A DNA stretch of 64,000 nt from Chryseobacterium oncorhynchi. GTDB lineage: Bacteria > Bacteroidota > Bacteroidia > Flavobacteriales > Weeksellaceae. Shown one piece after another: positions 44,534-54,041 of this stretch. The notes beneath the pieces were generated by a model. The model did no database searches, had not been told where the DNA came from, and worked only from the letters and a program-made list of their open reading frames with translations. Numbering within the stretch: position 1 is the stretch's first letter; the number at the start of each line of letters is the position of its first letter. Position numbers and translations under genes: made by a program. Location of the stretch: positions 868,001 through 932,000 of the forward strand of contig NZ_PPEI02000002.1 in assembly GCF_002899895.1 (NCBI RefSeq). The letters are read 5' to 3'.

Positions 44534-45736
44534 TTATTTATCACAAGAAATACATTCTTTAACCGCTTCTTCTTCATTAGATGTTTTAGAACTATACAGG
44601 TACATATACCTTACACTGATCACAAATCCTATAAAAGTCATCCCCACTCCTACCAGTGACGGGTAATTGAACGGCAAGTTATATTCCAAAGGAATACCGC
44701 CAAGAAAAGCTCCCATGGCATTGGCAATATTGAAGCCTGCCTGCATAAAAGCAGCTGCCATCATTTCGCTTCTTGGAGCAGCTTTCATCATCATAATATT
44801 AATGGGTGCTGCAATAGACATTGATAAAGCCCCGCACATAAATGTTAATATAAAGGCAATATTCTGATGTTCGGAAAGGAAAAATACGCCTATCAGGGAA
44901 ATCATCATCAGAAAGATAAGAACAGCACATGTTTTCTCCGGTCCCAGCTTATCGGAAACAATACCCCCAACGAGGTTACCTACCACCATTCCGGCTCCGG
45001 CAAGAACCATTACATAGGCCATCTGACTGCTTTGAACTCCTGAAATTACCGTCATTAAAGGCGTAATATAGCTAAGCCATGTAAAAAGTCCCCCAAACCC
45101 AATCGCAGTGATGGCTAGTACCAACCAGGATTGTTTATTTTTCAGGAATTTCAATTCTTCCAGAAAATGGGTATCTTGATTTGCTTCCATGGCAGGAAGC
45201 CATAATTTTAAAAACAATAAGGCAAAAAGACCAATCACTGCTACAATAATAAAGTACAGTCTCCAATGGAAAGTATGTCCGATATATGTCACCAGAGGAA
45301 CCATCGCGAGGTTCGCAACCGTGAGCCCTGTAAACATCATTGATATATAGAATGCCTCTTTACCTTTTCCGGCCATTTTTGAAGCGACAACCGTTCCTAC
45401 TCCAAAGAATGCTCCATGAGGAAGCCCGGACAGAAATCTGATAATCAGCATGGTTGTATAATTCGGTGCAAGAGCGGAAAGCCCGTTAAATAGTGTGAAA
45501 AGGATCATAAAGGCAATTAATACCTTTTTTGGCGGAAACTTTACAGAATACCCGATAAGGAGAGGTGCCCCAATCACCACTCCCATAGCGTAGGCAGAAA
45601 TTAAATGTCCCGCCTGAGGAATGCTAATTTGTAAAGTATTTGCAATGTCCGGTAATAGTCCCATAACGGTAAACTCCGTGGTTCCTATTCCCAATCCGCC
45701 TATTGCCAGCGGTATTATTCTTTTATCAATCTTCAT
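44534..45736 (-). CDS. MFS transporter (AraJ/YdhP-like exporter)
   Basis: A 400-aa major facilitator with 12 predicted membrane helices. The opening GGLGIGTTEFTVMGLLPDIA is typical of the AraJ/YdhP sugar-efflux or drug-exporter group. The loop between helices 2 and 3 carries the weak MFS motif (YSVKFPPKKVLI), and RFLSGLPHGAFFGVG lies in helix 4. The C-terminus is Cys-rich (CISCDK). Substrates of this group include arabinose-like sugars and drugs. It is divergent from an AraC-type regulator 180 bp away, which probably controls it. Confidence 0.88.
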   Translation of the reverse strand: MKIDKRIIPLAIGGLGIGTTEFTVMGLLPDIANTLQISIPQAGHLISAYAMGVVIGAPLLIGYSVKFPPKKVLIAFMILFTLFNGLSALAPNYTTMLIIRFLSGLPHGAFFGVGTVVASKMAGKGKEAFYISMMFTGLTVANLAMVPLVTYIGHTFHWRLYFIIVAVIGLFALLFLKLWLPAMEANQDTHFLEELKFLKNKQSWLVLAITAIGFGGLFTWLSYITPLMTVISGVQSSQMAYVMVLAGAGMVVGNLVGGIVSDKLGPEKTCAVLIFLMMISLIGVFFLSEHQNIAFILTFMCGALSMSIAAPINIMMMKAAPRSEMMAAAFMQAGFNIANAMGAFLGGIPLEYNLPFNYPSLVGVGMTFIGFVISVRYMYLYSSKTSNEEEAVKECISCDK

Positions 45737-45916
45737 TGGTATATTCTTTTTTCTGAATTAATTGGTAGAAATTTTAAATGGTTTCCCATCTACTATTTTG
45801 ACAGTGCAAAAATCGAAAGAAAGATTGAATTTTACTTCTCTTTGAATGATAAAAATTTGCTCCGTATTAACCTTTTTGTTTAATTTTAAATTCACAAACA
45901 ATCAAAACAGAACAAA

Positions 45917-46816
45917 ATGAAAATCCAGAAAGAAATTATTGAGTTTGAAAAAGGGAAATCTTTCAAGCTATTTTCTCCTTCTCTGAAAAACTGTTTTTTC
46001 TGGCATTATCATCCTGAAATTGAATTGGTATACGTAGAAGCATCTAACGGAATCCGACATGTTGGAAAAAATATTTCAGGCTTTACAGACAATGATTTGT
46101 TATTAATTGGTTCCAATGTTCCTCATCTTAACTTTGACTATGGCATTCAGACAGAGTGCAAACAGTTGGTTCTACAGATGCGTGAAAACTTTCTGCAGGA
46201 CATTATTCTACCTGTTCCTGAGTTTGATAACATCAGAAAGCTGCTGGACAGATCTTATCTTGGATTATCATTCTTCGGAGAAACAAAAAACATTGTTGTT
46301 GAAAAACTTCAGATCATTAAAGATAGAAACTCTTTTGAGTCATTGATGGGAATGATTGAGATTTTACAGATTCTTGCAGACTCTGCGGAGGTAAAGGAAC
46401 TCAACAAAGAGGATACAAGGATCAAATGGTTCTTGAACGACAAGATTAGAATGGGAACCATCTACGACTATATTCATGAGAATCACGATAAGAAACCGAA
46501 TGTGAATGAAATCGCAAAAATTGTGAGCCTCAGTACCCCTGCTTTTTGTAGGTATTTTAAAAAGCAAACCAATATGACATTCACAGATTTTGTAAATAAT
46601 TACAGGATTAATCAGGCAAAAATATTTCTGCTAAAAGATTATTCTGTAACGGAAGTATGTTTTCAGGTGGGATTTGAAAGTCTGTCGTATTTTAATAAAC
46701 TGTTTAAGCAGCATACCGGTGAAACTCCGTCAGAATTTAAGAAAAAACACTTTAAGCCTATCGAAATAAATGGGCGGATAGGAACTATTATGAGGGATTC
46801 TTCCTGTAATAAATAA
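45917..46816 (+). CDS. AraC-family transcriptional regulator with cupin-like N-terminus
   Basis: A 299-aa regulator. The N-terminal 150 residues form a cupin-type ligand-binding domain (FWHYHPEIELVYVEAS, HVGKNISGF). The last 100 residues hold two helix-turn-helix motifs: NVNEIAKIVSLSTPAFCRYFKKQTN and YSVTEVCFQVGFESLSYFNKLFK, each shown here only in part. It is divergent from the MFS transporter gene and likely regulates it. The effector is unknown. A terminator shared with lipA follows. Confidence 0.92.
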   Translation: MKIQKEIIEFEKGKSFKLFSPSLKNCFFWHYHPEIELVYVEASNGIRHVGKNISGFTDNDLLLIGSNVPHLNFDYGIQTECKQLVLQMRENFLQDIILPVPEFDNIRKLLDRSYLGLSFFGETKNIVVEKLQIIKDRNSFESLMGMIEILQILADSAEVKELNKEDTRIKWFLNDKIRMGTIYDYIHENHDKKPNVNEIAKIVSLSTPAFCRYFKKQTNMTFTDFVNNYRINQAKIFLLKDYSVTEVCFQVGFESLSYFNKLFKQHTGETPSEFKKKHFKPIEINGRIGTIMRDSSCNK

Positions 46817-46827
46817 ATTTTGAAGAT

Positions 46828-46864
46828 AAAACAAAACCGCTCATCACTGAGCGGTTTATATTTT
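46828..46864. terminator. Terminator of lipA and of the AraC gene; near-copy of the M13 terminator
   Basis: The stem AAACCGCTCA/TGAGCGGTTT with a 4-nt loop abuts the lipA stop codon. It matches the terminator at 27103-27139 except for a compensatory base-pair change and loop differences. Confidence 0.85.
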
Positions 46865-47729
46865 AATGTATATGTTTTTCTGCGTGGTAAGAACTTCTTA
46901 CAAGAGGAGAACTTTCAACGTGTCTGAAGCCTAAACTTCTTGCAAAATCTCCGAACTCATCAAACTCTTCGGGTGTAATGAATTTTTTTACGGGAAGATG
47001 TTTTTTAGTTGGTTGAAGGTATTGCCCAAGAGTAATAACATCCACATTGGCATTTCTGATGTCTTCAATCGTTTGGAAAACCTCATCTCTAGTTTCTCCC
47101 AGACCTAGCATTACACCAGTCTTTGTTCTTCTTTGCCCAGCTTCCTTTAAATATCTTAAAACCTCAAGGCTTCTTTCATATTTTGCCTGGATTCTCACTT
47201 CTCTGGTTAAACGTTTTACAGTTTCCATATTGTGAGAGATCACTTCCGGAGCTACTTCTACTAATCTATCAAGATGTTTTGTAATTCCCTGAAAGTCCGG
47301 AATTAATGTTTCCATGGTTGTTCCCGGAGAGATTCTTCTTACAGCATTTACTGTTTCACCCCAAAGAATAGATCCCATGTCTTTCAAGTCATCACGATCT
47401 ACAGAAGTAAGAACAGCATGCTTAATCTTCATTAATTTGATTGAACGAGCCACTTTTTCAGGTTCATCCCAGTTTACATCAAGCGGTTTTCCTGTTTTTA
47501 CGCCGCAGAATCCACAGCTTCTTGTACAGATATTTCCTAAGATCATGAACGTTGCCGTTCCTTCTCCCCAACACTCTCCCATATTCGGACAGCTTCCGCT
47601 CTGGCATATGGTATTTAATTTATATTTGTCCACCAAAGTCCTAAGCTCTCTGTAATTCTTTCCGGTAGGAAGTTTTACACGAATCCACTTTGGTTTTTGA
47701 ACGGTAGTATCTTGAACTAAATTTTCCAT
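46863..47729 (-). CDS. lipA: Lipoyl synthase
   Basis: LipA inserts two sulfur atoms into octanoylated proteins to make lipoyl cofactors, using radical SAM chemistry and an auxiliary [4Fe-4S] cluster. The auxiliary cluster ligands appear as [12 protein letters not shown] (about residues 42-53) and the radical SAM CxxxCxxC as CTRSCGFC (residues 67-74). The middle part has [12 protein letters not shown] and the C-terminal serine lies in [14 protein letters not shown]. At 288 aa it is of normal length. It is monocistronic. Confidence 0.96.
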   Translation of the reverse strand: MENLVQDTTVQKPKWIRVKLPTGKNYRELRTLVDKYKLNTICQSGSCPNMGECWGEGTATFMILGNICTRSCGFCGVKTGKPLDVNWDEPEKVARSIKLMKIKHAVLTSVDRDDLKDMGSILWGETVNAVRRISPGTTMETLIPDFQGITKHLDRLVEVAPEVISHNMETVKRLTREVRIQAKYERSLEVLRYLKEAGQRRTKTGVMLGLGETRDEVFQTIEDIRNANVDVITLGQYLQPTKKHLPVKKFITPEEFDEFGDFARSLGFRHVESSPLVRSSYHAEKHIH

Positions 47730-47868
47730 TTCTAAAATTGAAGTTCAAAGTTAAGGATTTTTTAATGGAAACCATCAACTGGAAAAATTGATGAAACTAA
47801 TAATACAAAAGTAAAATTATTGGAAAAAGTAGGAAAGCTAAGATTTTCAGCAAGAATAATGACTATAA

Positions 47869-48429
47869 TTAATTATCCTCAAACTCATTATTTTTCAATA
47901 ATTCAGCAAGGACTTTTTTAGCCCGCATCACCCTTACCTTAGTATTGGCTACAGAAATGCCTAATTCCTCAGCAATTTCCTTAATGCTTTTTTCTTCGAA
48001 AAACCTGAGTTTAATAATGTCCTGATAATTGGCATCAAGAGATTCTATGGTTTTGATGATCTTTTTTTGTTCTTCTTCAGAAATGAGAAGTTCTTCCGGA
48101 GATTTTGCGTACTGGTTTTTAACCTCATCAAGGTTCTCAACAGCATCCTCATTTTCGCGGTTTTTCTTTCTCCAAAAATCAATAACCGTATTTTGGGCAA
48201 TGGTTAAAATCCAGGTTTTAAACTGAAAATGGGGATCGAACATATCTAATTTAGACAATACCTTGGAAAAAACATTTACAGTAATTTCATCAGCATCATT
48301 TTCATCTCTTACTTTCTTCATCACAAAAGAGAAAACATCCACCCAAAAAACATTGATGAGTTTCGTCTGGGCCTTTTGGTCTTTATCTTTGGCCTTTTGG
48401 ATGAGCAGAAATAGCTGTTCGTCGTTCAT
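47869..48429 (-). CDS. ECF-type RNA polymerase sigma factor
   Basis: A sigma-70 family group 4 (ECF) sigma factor of 186 aa with the start at 48429 (MNDEQLF); a longer frame begins with TTG and is unlikely. Region 2 is visible as DEITVNVFSKVLSKLDMFDP and WILTIAQNTVIDFWRK, and region 4 as YQDIIKLRFFEEKSIKEIAEELG. No anti-sigma gene lies adjacent, which is common for this flavobacterial type. The regulon is unknown. Confidence 0.9.
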   Translation of the reverse strand: MNDEQLFLLIQKAKDKDQKAQTKLINVFWVDVFSFVMKKVRDENDADEITVNVFSKVLSKLDMFDPHFQFKTWILTIAQNTVIDFWRKKNRENEDAVENLDEVKNQYAKSPEELLISEEEQKKIIKTIESLDANYQDIIKLRFFEEKSIKEIAEELGISVANTKVRVMRAKKVLAELLKNNEFEDN

Positions 48430-48578
48430 TAATAACAAATATAGATTATTTGGGGCGAAAAGACAAATCTGCAAAAAGGTAAAAAAGTAAAGAGGAGAAA
48501 GATCGAAATAACTAAATTATGGACATCTCTATAAATTTCTATCAAGAATAGTGATTTGCAATATTGCCTTTTCGTCCT

Positions 48579-48612
48579 TTTGCCTTTCATACTTCTGAAT
48601 TTACTATCTTTG
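48579..48612 (+). promoter_or_regulatory. Promoter of tyrS
   Basis: TTTG at 48579-48582 is followed by a 22-bp spacer and TATCTTTG at 48605-48612, a perfect TAnnTTTG. A start near 48618 would leave a short leader before the ATG at 48640. Confidence 0.65.
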
Positions 48613-48639
48613 CACCGTAAAATTTTAAAGTAAAAATCA

Positions 48640-49935
48640 ATGAATTCCTTTATAGAAGAACTGAAATGGCGTGGTCTATTTGCTGATATGATGCCCGGAA
48701 CCGATGAACAACTGAATAAAGAGGTAACAACTGCATATATTGGTTTTGATCCAACTGCCGATTCTTTACATATCGGAAGTCTTATTCAGATAAAAATCCT
48801 TGCTCACTTTCAACAGCATGGTCACAAGCCTATTGCTTTGGTAGGAGGTGCTACAGGTATGATTGGTGATCCATCCGGAAAATCTGCAGAAAGAAACCTA
48901 CTGGATGAAGAAACCCTTTTACATTATGTAGATTGCTTGAAAAACCAACTTTCAAGATTCCTAGATTTCGCAGGTAATGAGCCAAATAAAGCCGAGTTAG
49001 TCAACAACTACGACTGGATGAAGAATATCTCTTTCCTTGATTTTGCTAAAAATATCGGAAAGAACATCACTGTTAATTACATGATGGCTAAGGATTCTGT
49101 GAAGAAGAGATTCTCAGGAGACGGAGGTGCTGATGGGATGAGTTTCACAGAGTTTACTTACCAGTTGATTCAAGGGTATGATTTCCTTCACTTATATCAA
49201 AACAACAATGTAAAGTTACAGATGGGTGGTTCTGACCAGTGGGGAAATATCACTACAGGAACAGAATTGATTCGTAGAAAAGCTCAAGGTGAAGCGTTTG
49301 CATTAACGGTTCCTTTGATTACAAAGGCTGATGGTTCCAAATTCGGAAAGTCTGAAAGTGGAGAAAACTATTGGTTGGATAAAAAGAAAACTTCTCCATA
49401 CAAATTCTACCAGTTCTGGCTGAATGCTACGGATGAAGATGCTGAAAGATTCATCAAGTTTTACACATTCCTTGGAAAAGAGGAAATTGAAACTTTAGTT
49501 GAAGAGCACAAAACAGCTCCACACGAAAGAAAGCTTCAGAGAAAACTGGCTGAGGAAGTAACCGTTTGGGTACATGGAAGAGAAGAGTACGAAAAAGCTC
49601 TTAAAGCTTCTGAAATCCTTTTTGGACGTTCTACAGCTGAAGATTTAGTAAGCCTTGATGAAGAAATATTTCTTGAAGTTTTTGATGGAGTTCCACAAAA
49701 AGAAGTTGCAAAAGCAGATGTATTGGGAGTAAATATTATTGATCTTCTTTCTGAAAAATCAGAATTCCTGAAATCTAAAAGTGAGGCTCAGAGAGAAATG
49801 AAAGGAAATTCAATTTCTGTGAATAAGCAAAAGGTAAATGATACTTTTACAGCTAACGAAACAGACCTTATTGATGGGAAATTCTTATTGCTTCAAAAAG
49901 GTAAAAAAAGTTACTTCATTGTAAAAGTGATCTAA
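48640..49935 (+). CDS. tyrS: Tyrosyl-tRNA synthetase
   Basis: TyrS charges tRNA-Tyr. It is 431 aa, a normal TyrS1-type enzyme. The Rossmann catalytic domain has the HIGH-like motif LHIGSL (about residue 47), MMAKDSV and [10 protein letters not shown] (tyrosine and tRNA binding), and the KMSKS-equivalent KFGKS (about residue 228). A helical tRNA-binding domain and a C-terminal S4 domain ([16 protein letters not shown]...) follow. It is monocistronic, with its own promoter and terminator. Confidence 0.96.
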   Translation: MNSFIEELKWRGLFADMMPGTDEQLNKEVTTAYIGFDPTADSLHIGSLIQIKILAHFQQHGHKPIALVGGATGMIGDPSGKSAERNLLDEETLLHYVDCLKNQLSRFLDFAGNEPNKAELVNNYDWMKNISFLDFAKNIGKNITVNYMMAKDSVKKRFSGDGGADGMSFTEFTYQLIQGYDFLHLYQNNNVKLQMGGSDQWGNITTGTELIRRKAQGEAFALTVPLITKADGSKFGKSESGENYWLDKKKTSPYKFYQFWLNATDEDAERFIKFYTFLGKEEIETLVEEHKTAPHERKLQRKLAEEVTVWVHGREEYEKALKASEILFGRSTAEDLVSLDEEIFLEVFDGVPQKEVAKADVLGVNIIDLLSEKSEFLKSKSEAQREMKGNSISVNKQKVNDTFTANETDLIDGKFLLLQKGKKSYFIVKVI

Positions 49936-49954
49936 TTTTAATACAATATAAAAA

Positions 49955-49990
49955 ATGGGCGCTGAGATCAATCTCAGCGCCCGTTTTATT
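49955..49990 (+). terminator. Terminator of tyrS
   Basis: A 12-bp perfect GC-rich stem GGGCGCTGAGAT/ATCTCAGCGCCC with a 2-nt loop precedes a T-rich tail. Confidence 0.85.
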
Positions 49991-50007
49991 TAGAAAGTTA
50001 TTAATTT

Positions 50008-50427
50008 TTAAAATACGTAGCTTGCAGAAGCTGATAAATACTGGCCACTAGAAGTTCCTTCTTTTTTCAATTCACCATCTACCCAGATCTGAACTTTTAG
50101 GGTGGAAGAAGCATTGGTTCCTACTGCATTTACTGCTACATTCGCGTTATAAGCTCCTGCTTCTGATGTTACTTCAGGACTTGTCCACGTCGTTCCGCTA
50201 AGGCTTGTTGCTGTTGTAGGATTACCATCAATTCCATACACTGCTACATCAATATCAGCTCCTGAAGAAGCAATGGCTTTAAAAACTACTTTATGACTCT
50301 TACCTGCTCCATTCACATTGTTATCATCATCATCTTTACTACAAGAGGTTACAAACCCGAATAACATGGTTGCCAACAATACAAAAAATGTACCTCTCAA
50401 CAGTTGACTCATTCCCGCTTTTTTCAT
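50008..50427 (-). CDS. Small lipoprotein, MmpS-like beta-sandwich domain (paralogue 1)
   Basis: A 139-aa lipoprotein with lipobox FVTSC (Cys about residue 29), an acidic linker (SKDDDDNN), and a small beta-rich domain whose pattern (W-T-S-P in the middle, a long strand with LKVQIWVDGEL, then a gly/ser-rich turn and SASASYVF) recalls the MmpS fold. It is divergent from the NarL-type kinase gene. A similar protein, apparently a paralogue, follows the regulator gene at 53278-53709, so the pair brackets the two-component system. Confidence 0.75.
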   Translation of the reverse strand: MKKAGMSQLLRGTFFVLLATMLFGFVTSCSKDDDDNNVNGAGKSHKVVFKAIASSGADIDVAVYGIDGNPTTATSLSGTTWTSPEVTSEAGAYNANVAVNAVGTNASSTLKVQIWVDGELKKEGTSSGQYLSASASYVF

Positions 50428-50628
50428 AATCTTTTTGTTTAAAATTTAGTTACTTTATTTAATATTCTATGATTAGTGATTCTGTACCTGCAAAGCTATT
50501 GGAGTCATTAAACTTTATCAATCCTGAAAAATGTGTAATTTTTTCTACCTAAATTCAGGTATTTTCTATGCTAAAATTTTTAATTAAATTGAACAGTTAA
50601 AAATATATTCTACAGAACTGATTATCTA

Positions 50629-52602
50629 ATGAAGAGATTACTTATCCTGTTAAACATATTGCTGTCCTTTAGTTTACAATCACAGCAAATAACTCCGCTC
50701 AATGAGAAACCTTATTTGGACAGTTTACAAAATATAGTAAAAACCAATTCTTCCGGAGCTTCAAAGTCCAATGCCTACTTTATCTTATCAAATTATTATA
50801 GAAATATTGATTCTCTTTTAAGCAAAAAGTATCTGGAAAGTGGAAAAGCATTCATTAAGGGTAATCCTCTTCTTTCCGCAAAATATGACTATTACAAAGC
50901 CCAGTATTATCTGGACCGAAACAAAGAGAAAGCCGGAATCTCCTATCAACAGGCAATTAAAGCACTATCCAAGATTAAAAATGAGGAATCGGATCTTCTT
51001 CAGGCTTCAGCATGGTATAGTTATGGAGTAACACAGAAAGATAAAGAAGGCTATCCTTTTTTGGTGAAGACAATTCTTGAAAAAAGTATTCCGTTGGCTA
51101 AAAAATATGAAAACAGCAGAAACCTCGGATTTTTATATACTCAATTTGCTGTAATTCTTACTTACAATACTGAACTTAAAAAGTCCGAAGATTACAACAA
51201 CAAAGCATTGGAAATTCTCGAAAAACACTTCCCTAATTCTTCCGAGTTATTTTTCACATACCTAAACTTTGCCAATAATTATTGCTATCAGGCTAAAGGA
51301 GATGAAGCCAAAAAGTTTTTGGATAAAGCTGAAACTCTAATCAATCCTTATCCGGAATCTTCAATCAATGCTTTTTATTATTATAGTAAAACACTTTATT
51401 ATATTACCAGACAAAAAAATTTAGAGGCGCTCCCTGTTATTGAAAAGGGAATCTTTTATACAAAAAAATTCAATCAGAGCCTATTGGCACAGATGTTTTA
51501 TTTCAACAAATATGACATCCTGAGAAAGTTAAAAAGATATGATGAGGCTAAAAATGTTCTGGAAGATATTTTAACAGAAAAATCTCTTGCCCTTGATCTT
51601 AGAAACAGAAAAACCATTTATAAGCAGCTTTCTACGTTGAATGAGGAAATGGGAAATTCTAAAGAAGCTTTAGCATGGGAACAAAAATATTCTAAGCTTA
51701 ATGATAGTCTGAATACTGAGAATGTAAATCTTGAAATCAATAAAATTGAATCTAAGTTTAATACTGCAGAAAAAGAAAGAAAAATAGCAACCTTAAATGC
51801 TGAAAAAAACCAGAAAGATCTTGAAGTTAGCAAGAAAAACTTTTACTTATGGATGCTAAGTCTTGTCTTACTGCTCCTTATAAGTCTTCTGATCTTCCTT
51901 TTTATCATCTTTAGAAAAAATAAAAAGATATCTGTACAAAGGATCAATGAGATTAAACAAAAAGAAAAACTCTCATTAACCAAGGCAATTCTGGATGGAG
52001 AGGAAAGAGAAAGAGAACGTATTGCAAGGGATCTTCACGATGGTTTAGGCGGAATGCTGGCGGGGGTAAAGATTAACTTTTCAACCTGGTCTGCCAATCA
52101 TTTGGATGCTGAAAAGGATAAAGAATTTTATAAGATTCTGGGGCAGTTGGACAATTCTGTGAGTGAACTTCGGCATGTTGCAAGAAACCTAATGCCTGAG
52201 TCATTGCTTAATTTTGGTTTGGAAACAGCAATCAATGATCTCTGTGAATTTTATACCCGAAAAGATCTTGAAATTGACTTTCAGGCCATCAATATTGAAA
52301 AGAATCTGCCTTTAAACATTCAACTCAATATCTACAGGATTGTTCAGGAATTATTAGCCAATGCCATAAAGCATGCTGAAGCTGCCAATATTTTACTGCA
52401 GTGTTCTCAATCAGGAAAGAACTTCTTCATTACTATTGAGGACAACGGAAAAGGCTTTGAAAATAATGCGGAGCAAAAGGCTAAAAGCATGGGACTTCGG
52501 AACCTAAGAAACAGGGTTGATTACCTGAAAGGAAACATGGAGATCAGTTCGGACAATCAAGGGACAACAATTAACATAGAACTCAATATAGATGGAGAAT
52601 GA
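50629..52602 (+). CDS. Sensor histidine kinase with TPR-type periplasmic sensor (NarL-partner class)
   Basis: A 657-aa kinase. A signal peptide (residues 1-19) is followed by a periplasmic helical TPR-type region (about residues 40-365), a coiled coil, one membrane helix (405-428) and the HisKA_3 dimerisation domain with ERIARDLHDGLGGML (phospho-His about residue 470). The ATPase follows, with NAIKHAEAANI and IEDNGKGFEN as N box regions. It overlaps the response regulator gene by 11 bp. The signal is unknown; neighbouring lipoproteins are candidate partners. Confidence 0.93.
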   Translation: MKRLLILLNILLSFSLQSQQITPLNEKPYLDSLQNIVKTNSSGASKSNAYFILSNYYRNIDSLLSKKYLESGKAFIKGNPLLSAKYDYYKAQYYLDRNKEKAGISYQQAIKALSKIKNEESDLLQASAWYSYGVTQKDKEGYPFLVKTILEKSIPLAKKYENSRNLGFLYTQFAVILTYNTELKKSEDYNNKALEILEKHFPNSSELFFTYLNFANNYCYQAKGDEAKKFLDKAETLINPYPESSINAFYYYSKTLYYITRQKNLEALPVIEKGIFYTKKFNQSLLAQMFYFNKYDILRKLKRYDEAKNVLEDILTEKSLALDLRNRKTIYKQLSTLNEEMGNSKEALAWEQKYSKLNDSLNTENVNLEINKIESKFNTAEKERKIATLNAEKNQKDLEVSKKNFYLWMLSLVLLLLISLLIFLFIIFRKNKKISVQRINEIKQKEKLSLTKAILDGEERERERIARDLHDGLGGMLAGVKINFSTWSANHLDAEKDKEFYKILGQLDNSVSELRHVARNLMPESLLNFGLETAINDLCEFYTRKDLEIDFQAINIEKNLPLNIQLNIYRIVQELLANAIKHAEAANILLQCSQSGKNFFITIEDNGKGFENNAEQKAKSMGLRNLRNRVDYLKGNMEISSDNQGTTINIELNIDGE

Positions 52603-53230
52603 AAGAATAAATATTGTTATTGTAGATGATCACCCTATTGTCATCGAAGGAGTAAAAATGATGCTGAACAGCCAGCCTTTTATCAATATAGTGGAGACTT
52701 TTACTTCCGGCTCTGAAATAATCAGTTTTATAAAATCTAACAAGGTAGATATTATTCTTCTTGACATTACTTTACCGGATGCCAATGGTACAGAATTGTG
52801 CAGGGAAATTAAAAAAATAAGCCCTAGTATTTCTGTCATTATGTTCAGTAATCGTTCTGAAAGAAGTATCATCATGCAATCTATCCAAAATGGAGCCAGT
52901 GGTTATCTTTTGAAAAACACCTCAATACATGAACTGATCGTATGCATCGAAGGTGCATTATCAGGCGATATTGTTTTCTGTAATGAAACGAAAGAGATCA
53001 TTAGCCGGCCTTCTCAAAACGAACTGCAAATTCCAAGACTGACTAAAAGGGAAAAACAAATTCTGCAATTGGTAGCCCGGGGCAAAACAAGTAATATGAT
53101 TGCGGAAGAGTTATTTTTAAGCCCACTTACCATAGATACTCACCGTAAAAATCTGTTACAGAAATTTCAAGCAAAAAATTCTACGGAACTTGTTAGCTAT
53201 GCCATACAGTTTCATATGATTGAAGAATAA
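52592..53230 (+). CDS. NarL/FixJ-family response regulator
   Basis: A 212-aa response regulator with a receiver domain (VDDHPIVIEG, phospho-acceptor Asp 58 in ILLDITLPD) and a C-terminal LuxR-type helix-turn-helix (about residues 147-210; TKREKQILQLVARGKTSNMI). It starts inside the end of the kinase gene (11 bp overlap) and forms a tight operon with it. A terminator follows. Targets probably include the flanking lipoprotein genes, which is an inference from position only. Confidence 0.95.
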   Translation: MENERINIVIVDDHPIVIEGVKMMLNSQPFINIVETFTSGSEIISFIKSNKVDIILLDITLPDANGTELCREIKKISPSISVIMFSNRSERSIIMQSIQNGASGYLLKNTSIHELIVCIEGALSGDIVFCNETKEIISRPSQNELQIPRLTKREKQILQLVARGKTSNMIAEELFLSPLTIDTHRKNLLQKFQAKNSTELVSYAIQFHMIEE

Positions 53231-53258
53231 AAAAACCGCTCACAGAGCGGTTTTTATT
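53231..53258. terminator. Bidirectional terminator
   Basis: The stem AAAAACCGCTC/GAGCGGTTTTT with a 3-nt loop lies between the convergent regulator and lipoprotein genes. Confidence 0.85.
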
Positions 53259-53277
53259 TATATAAAAATATTTTAAT

Positions 53278-53709
53278 TTAAGGTTCTAAGAAACTGAAAT
53301 CGATTGATGCAACTGCTACACCTTTTCCTTTTTTCTTATCAGTTTTTACGATTTCTCCATCTATCCAAAGATTAATAATAAGCTCTGCATTATCATCCGG
53401 TAACGTTGCGTTAGCATCCAGGTTTAATTGTGCCTGACTAGAGTTTACCCATACATCACCACTTGTCCAAGGGGATGTTACAGGAGATGCTGTAGTATTG
53501 TAAATGGTATTTTGGGTGGTACCTACCTGTGTTACAACAGATATGATTTTCCCTCCTCCGGTTGTTTTCACTTCAAATTGAACCATATGATCCTGAAATT
53601 CTTCATCGTCATCCTTTTTACAGGAATTCAAAACAGTGATTGCAGAAAATAATAAAACGAATAAAAAAGAAAGTCTAAGTAAACTTTTTGAATTGTAAAA
53701 TTGCTTCAT
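53278..53709 (-). CDS. Small lipoprotein, MmpS-like beta-sandwich domain (paralogue 2)
   Basis: A 143-aa lipoprotein. The start at 53709 (MKQFYNSK) gives a signal with lipobox VLNSC (Cys 30); the longer reading to 53787 is rejected. An acidic linker (KKDDDEE) precedes a beta-rich domain with TSPWTSGDVWV, AELIINLWIDGEIVKTDKK and AVASIDFSF, the same pattern as the protein at 50008-50427. Both lie at the outer edges of the two-component system and on the minus strand. Confidence 0.75.
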   Translation of the reverse strand: MKQFYNSKSLLRLSFLFVLLFSAITVLNSCKKDDDEEFQDHMVQFEVKTTGGGKIISVVTQVGTTQNTIYNTTASPVTSPWTSGDVWVNSSQAQLNLDANATLPDDNAELIINLWIDGEIVKTDKKKGKGVAVASIDFSFLEP

Positions 53710-54041
53710 TTCTCCAAATAGATTTTTTAATGTTTCAAATATAAGTTTTTTATTAATATAAAAATAATTTTTATAAAAAATTTCCAATAAAGATTTACAA
53801 ATAATATCAAATTGATAAAAAACAAAATCAAATTATAAAATCCAATAATACAATTCAAATAACCAATTCTTACACATAAAATAACCGGATATACGTTTAA
53901 ATAGTGAAAGCCGAAAATAGGTCTTTAGATTTCAATGGCTCACTCCTTTGTATCCTTAGCCTTTTTTATGATTAAAATTGACTATTATATGAATAGCAAA
54001 AGTTAGGATTTACAATGTAATTTATTAATTATATTTGCTGT
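53710..54041. other. AT-rich intergenic region (332 bp)
   Basis: No gene seen. The left part is very AT-rich and probably holds the promoter of the lipoprotein gene. A perfect TAnnTTTG element (TATATTTG, 54030-54037) lies only 4 bp before the ATG of the esterase gene. Confidence 0.5.

Noticed and set aside
48430-48474. TTG-initiated extension of the ECF sigma factor
   Set aside because: The ATG at 48429 gives a standard sigma-factor N-terminus.
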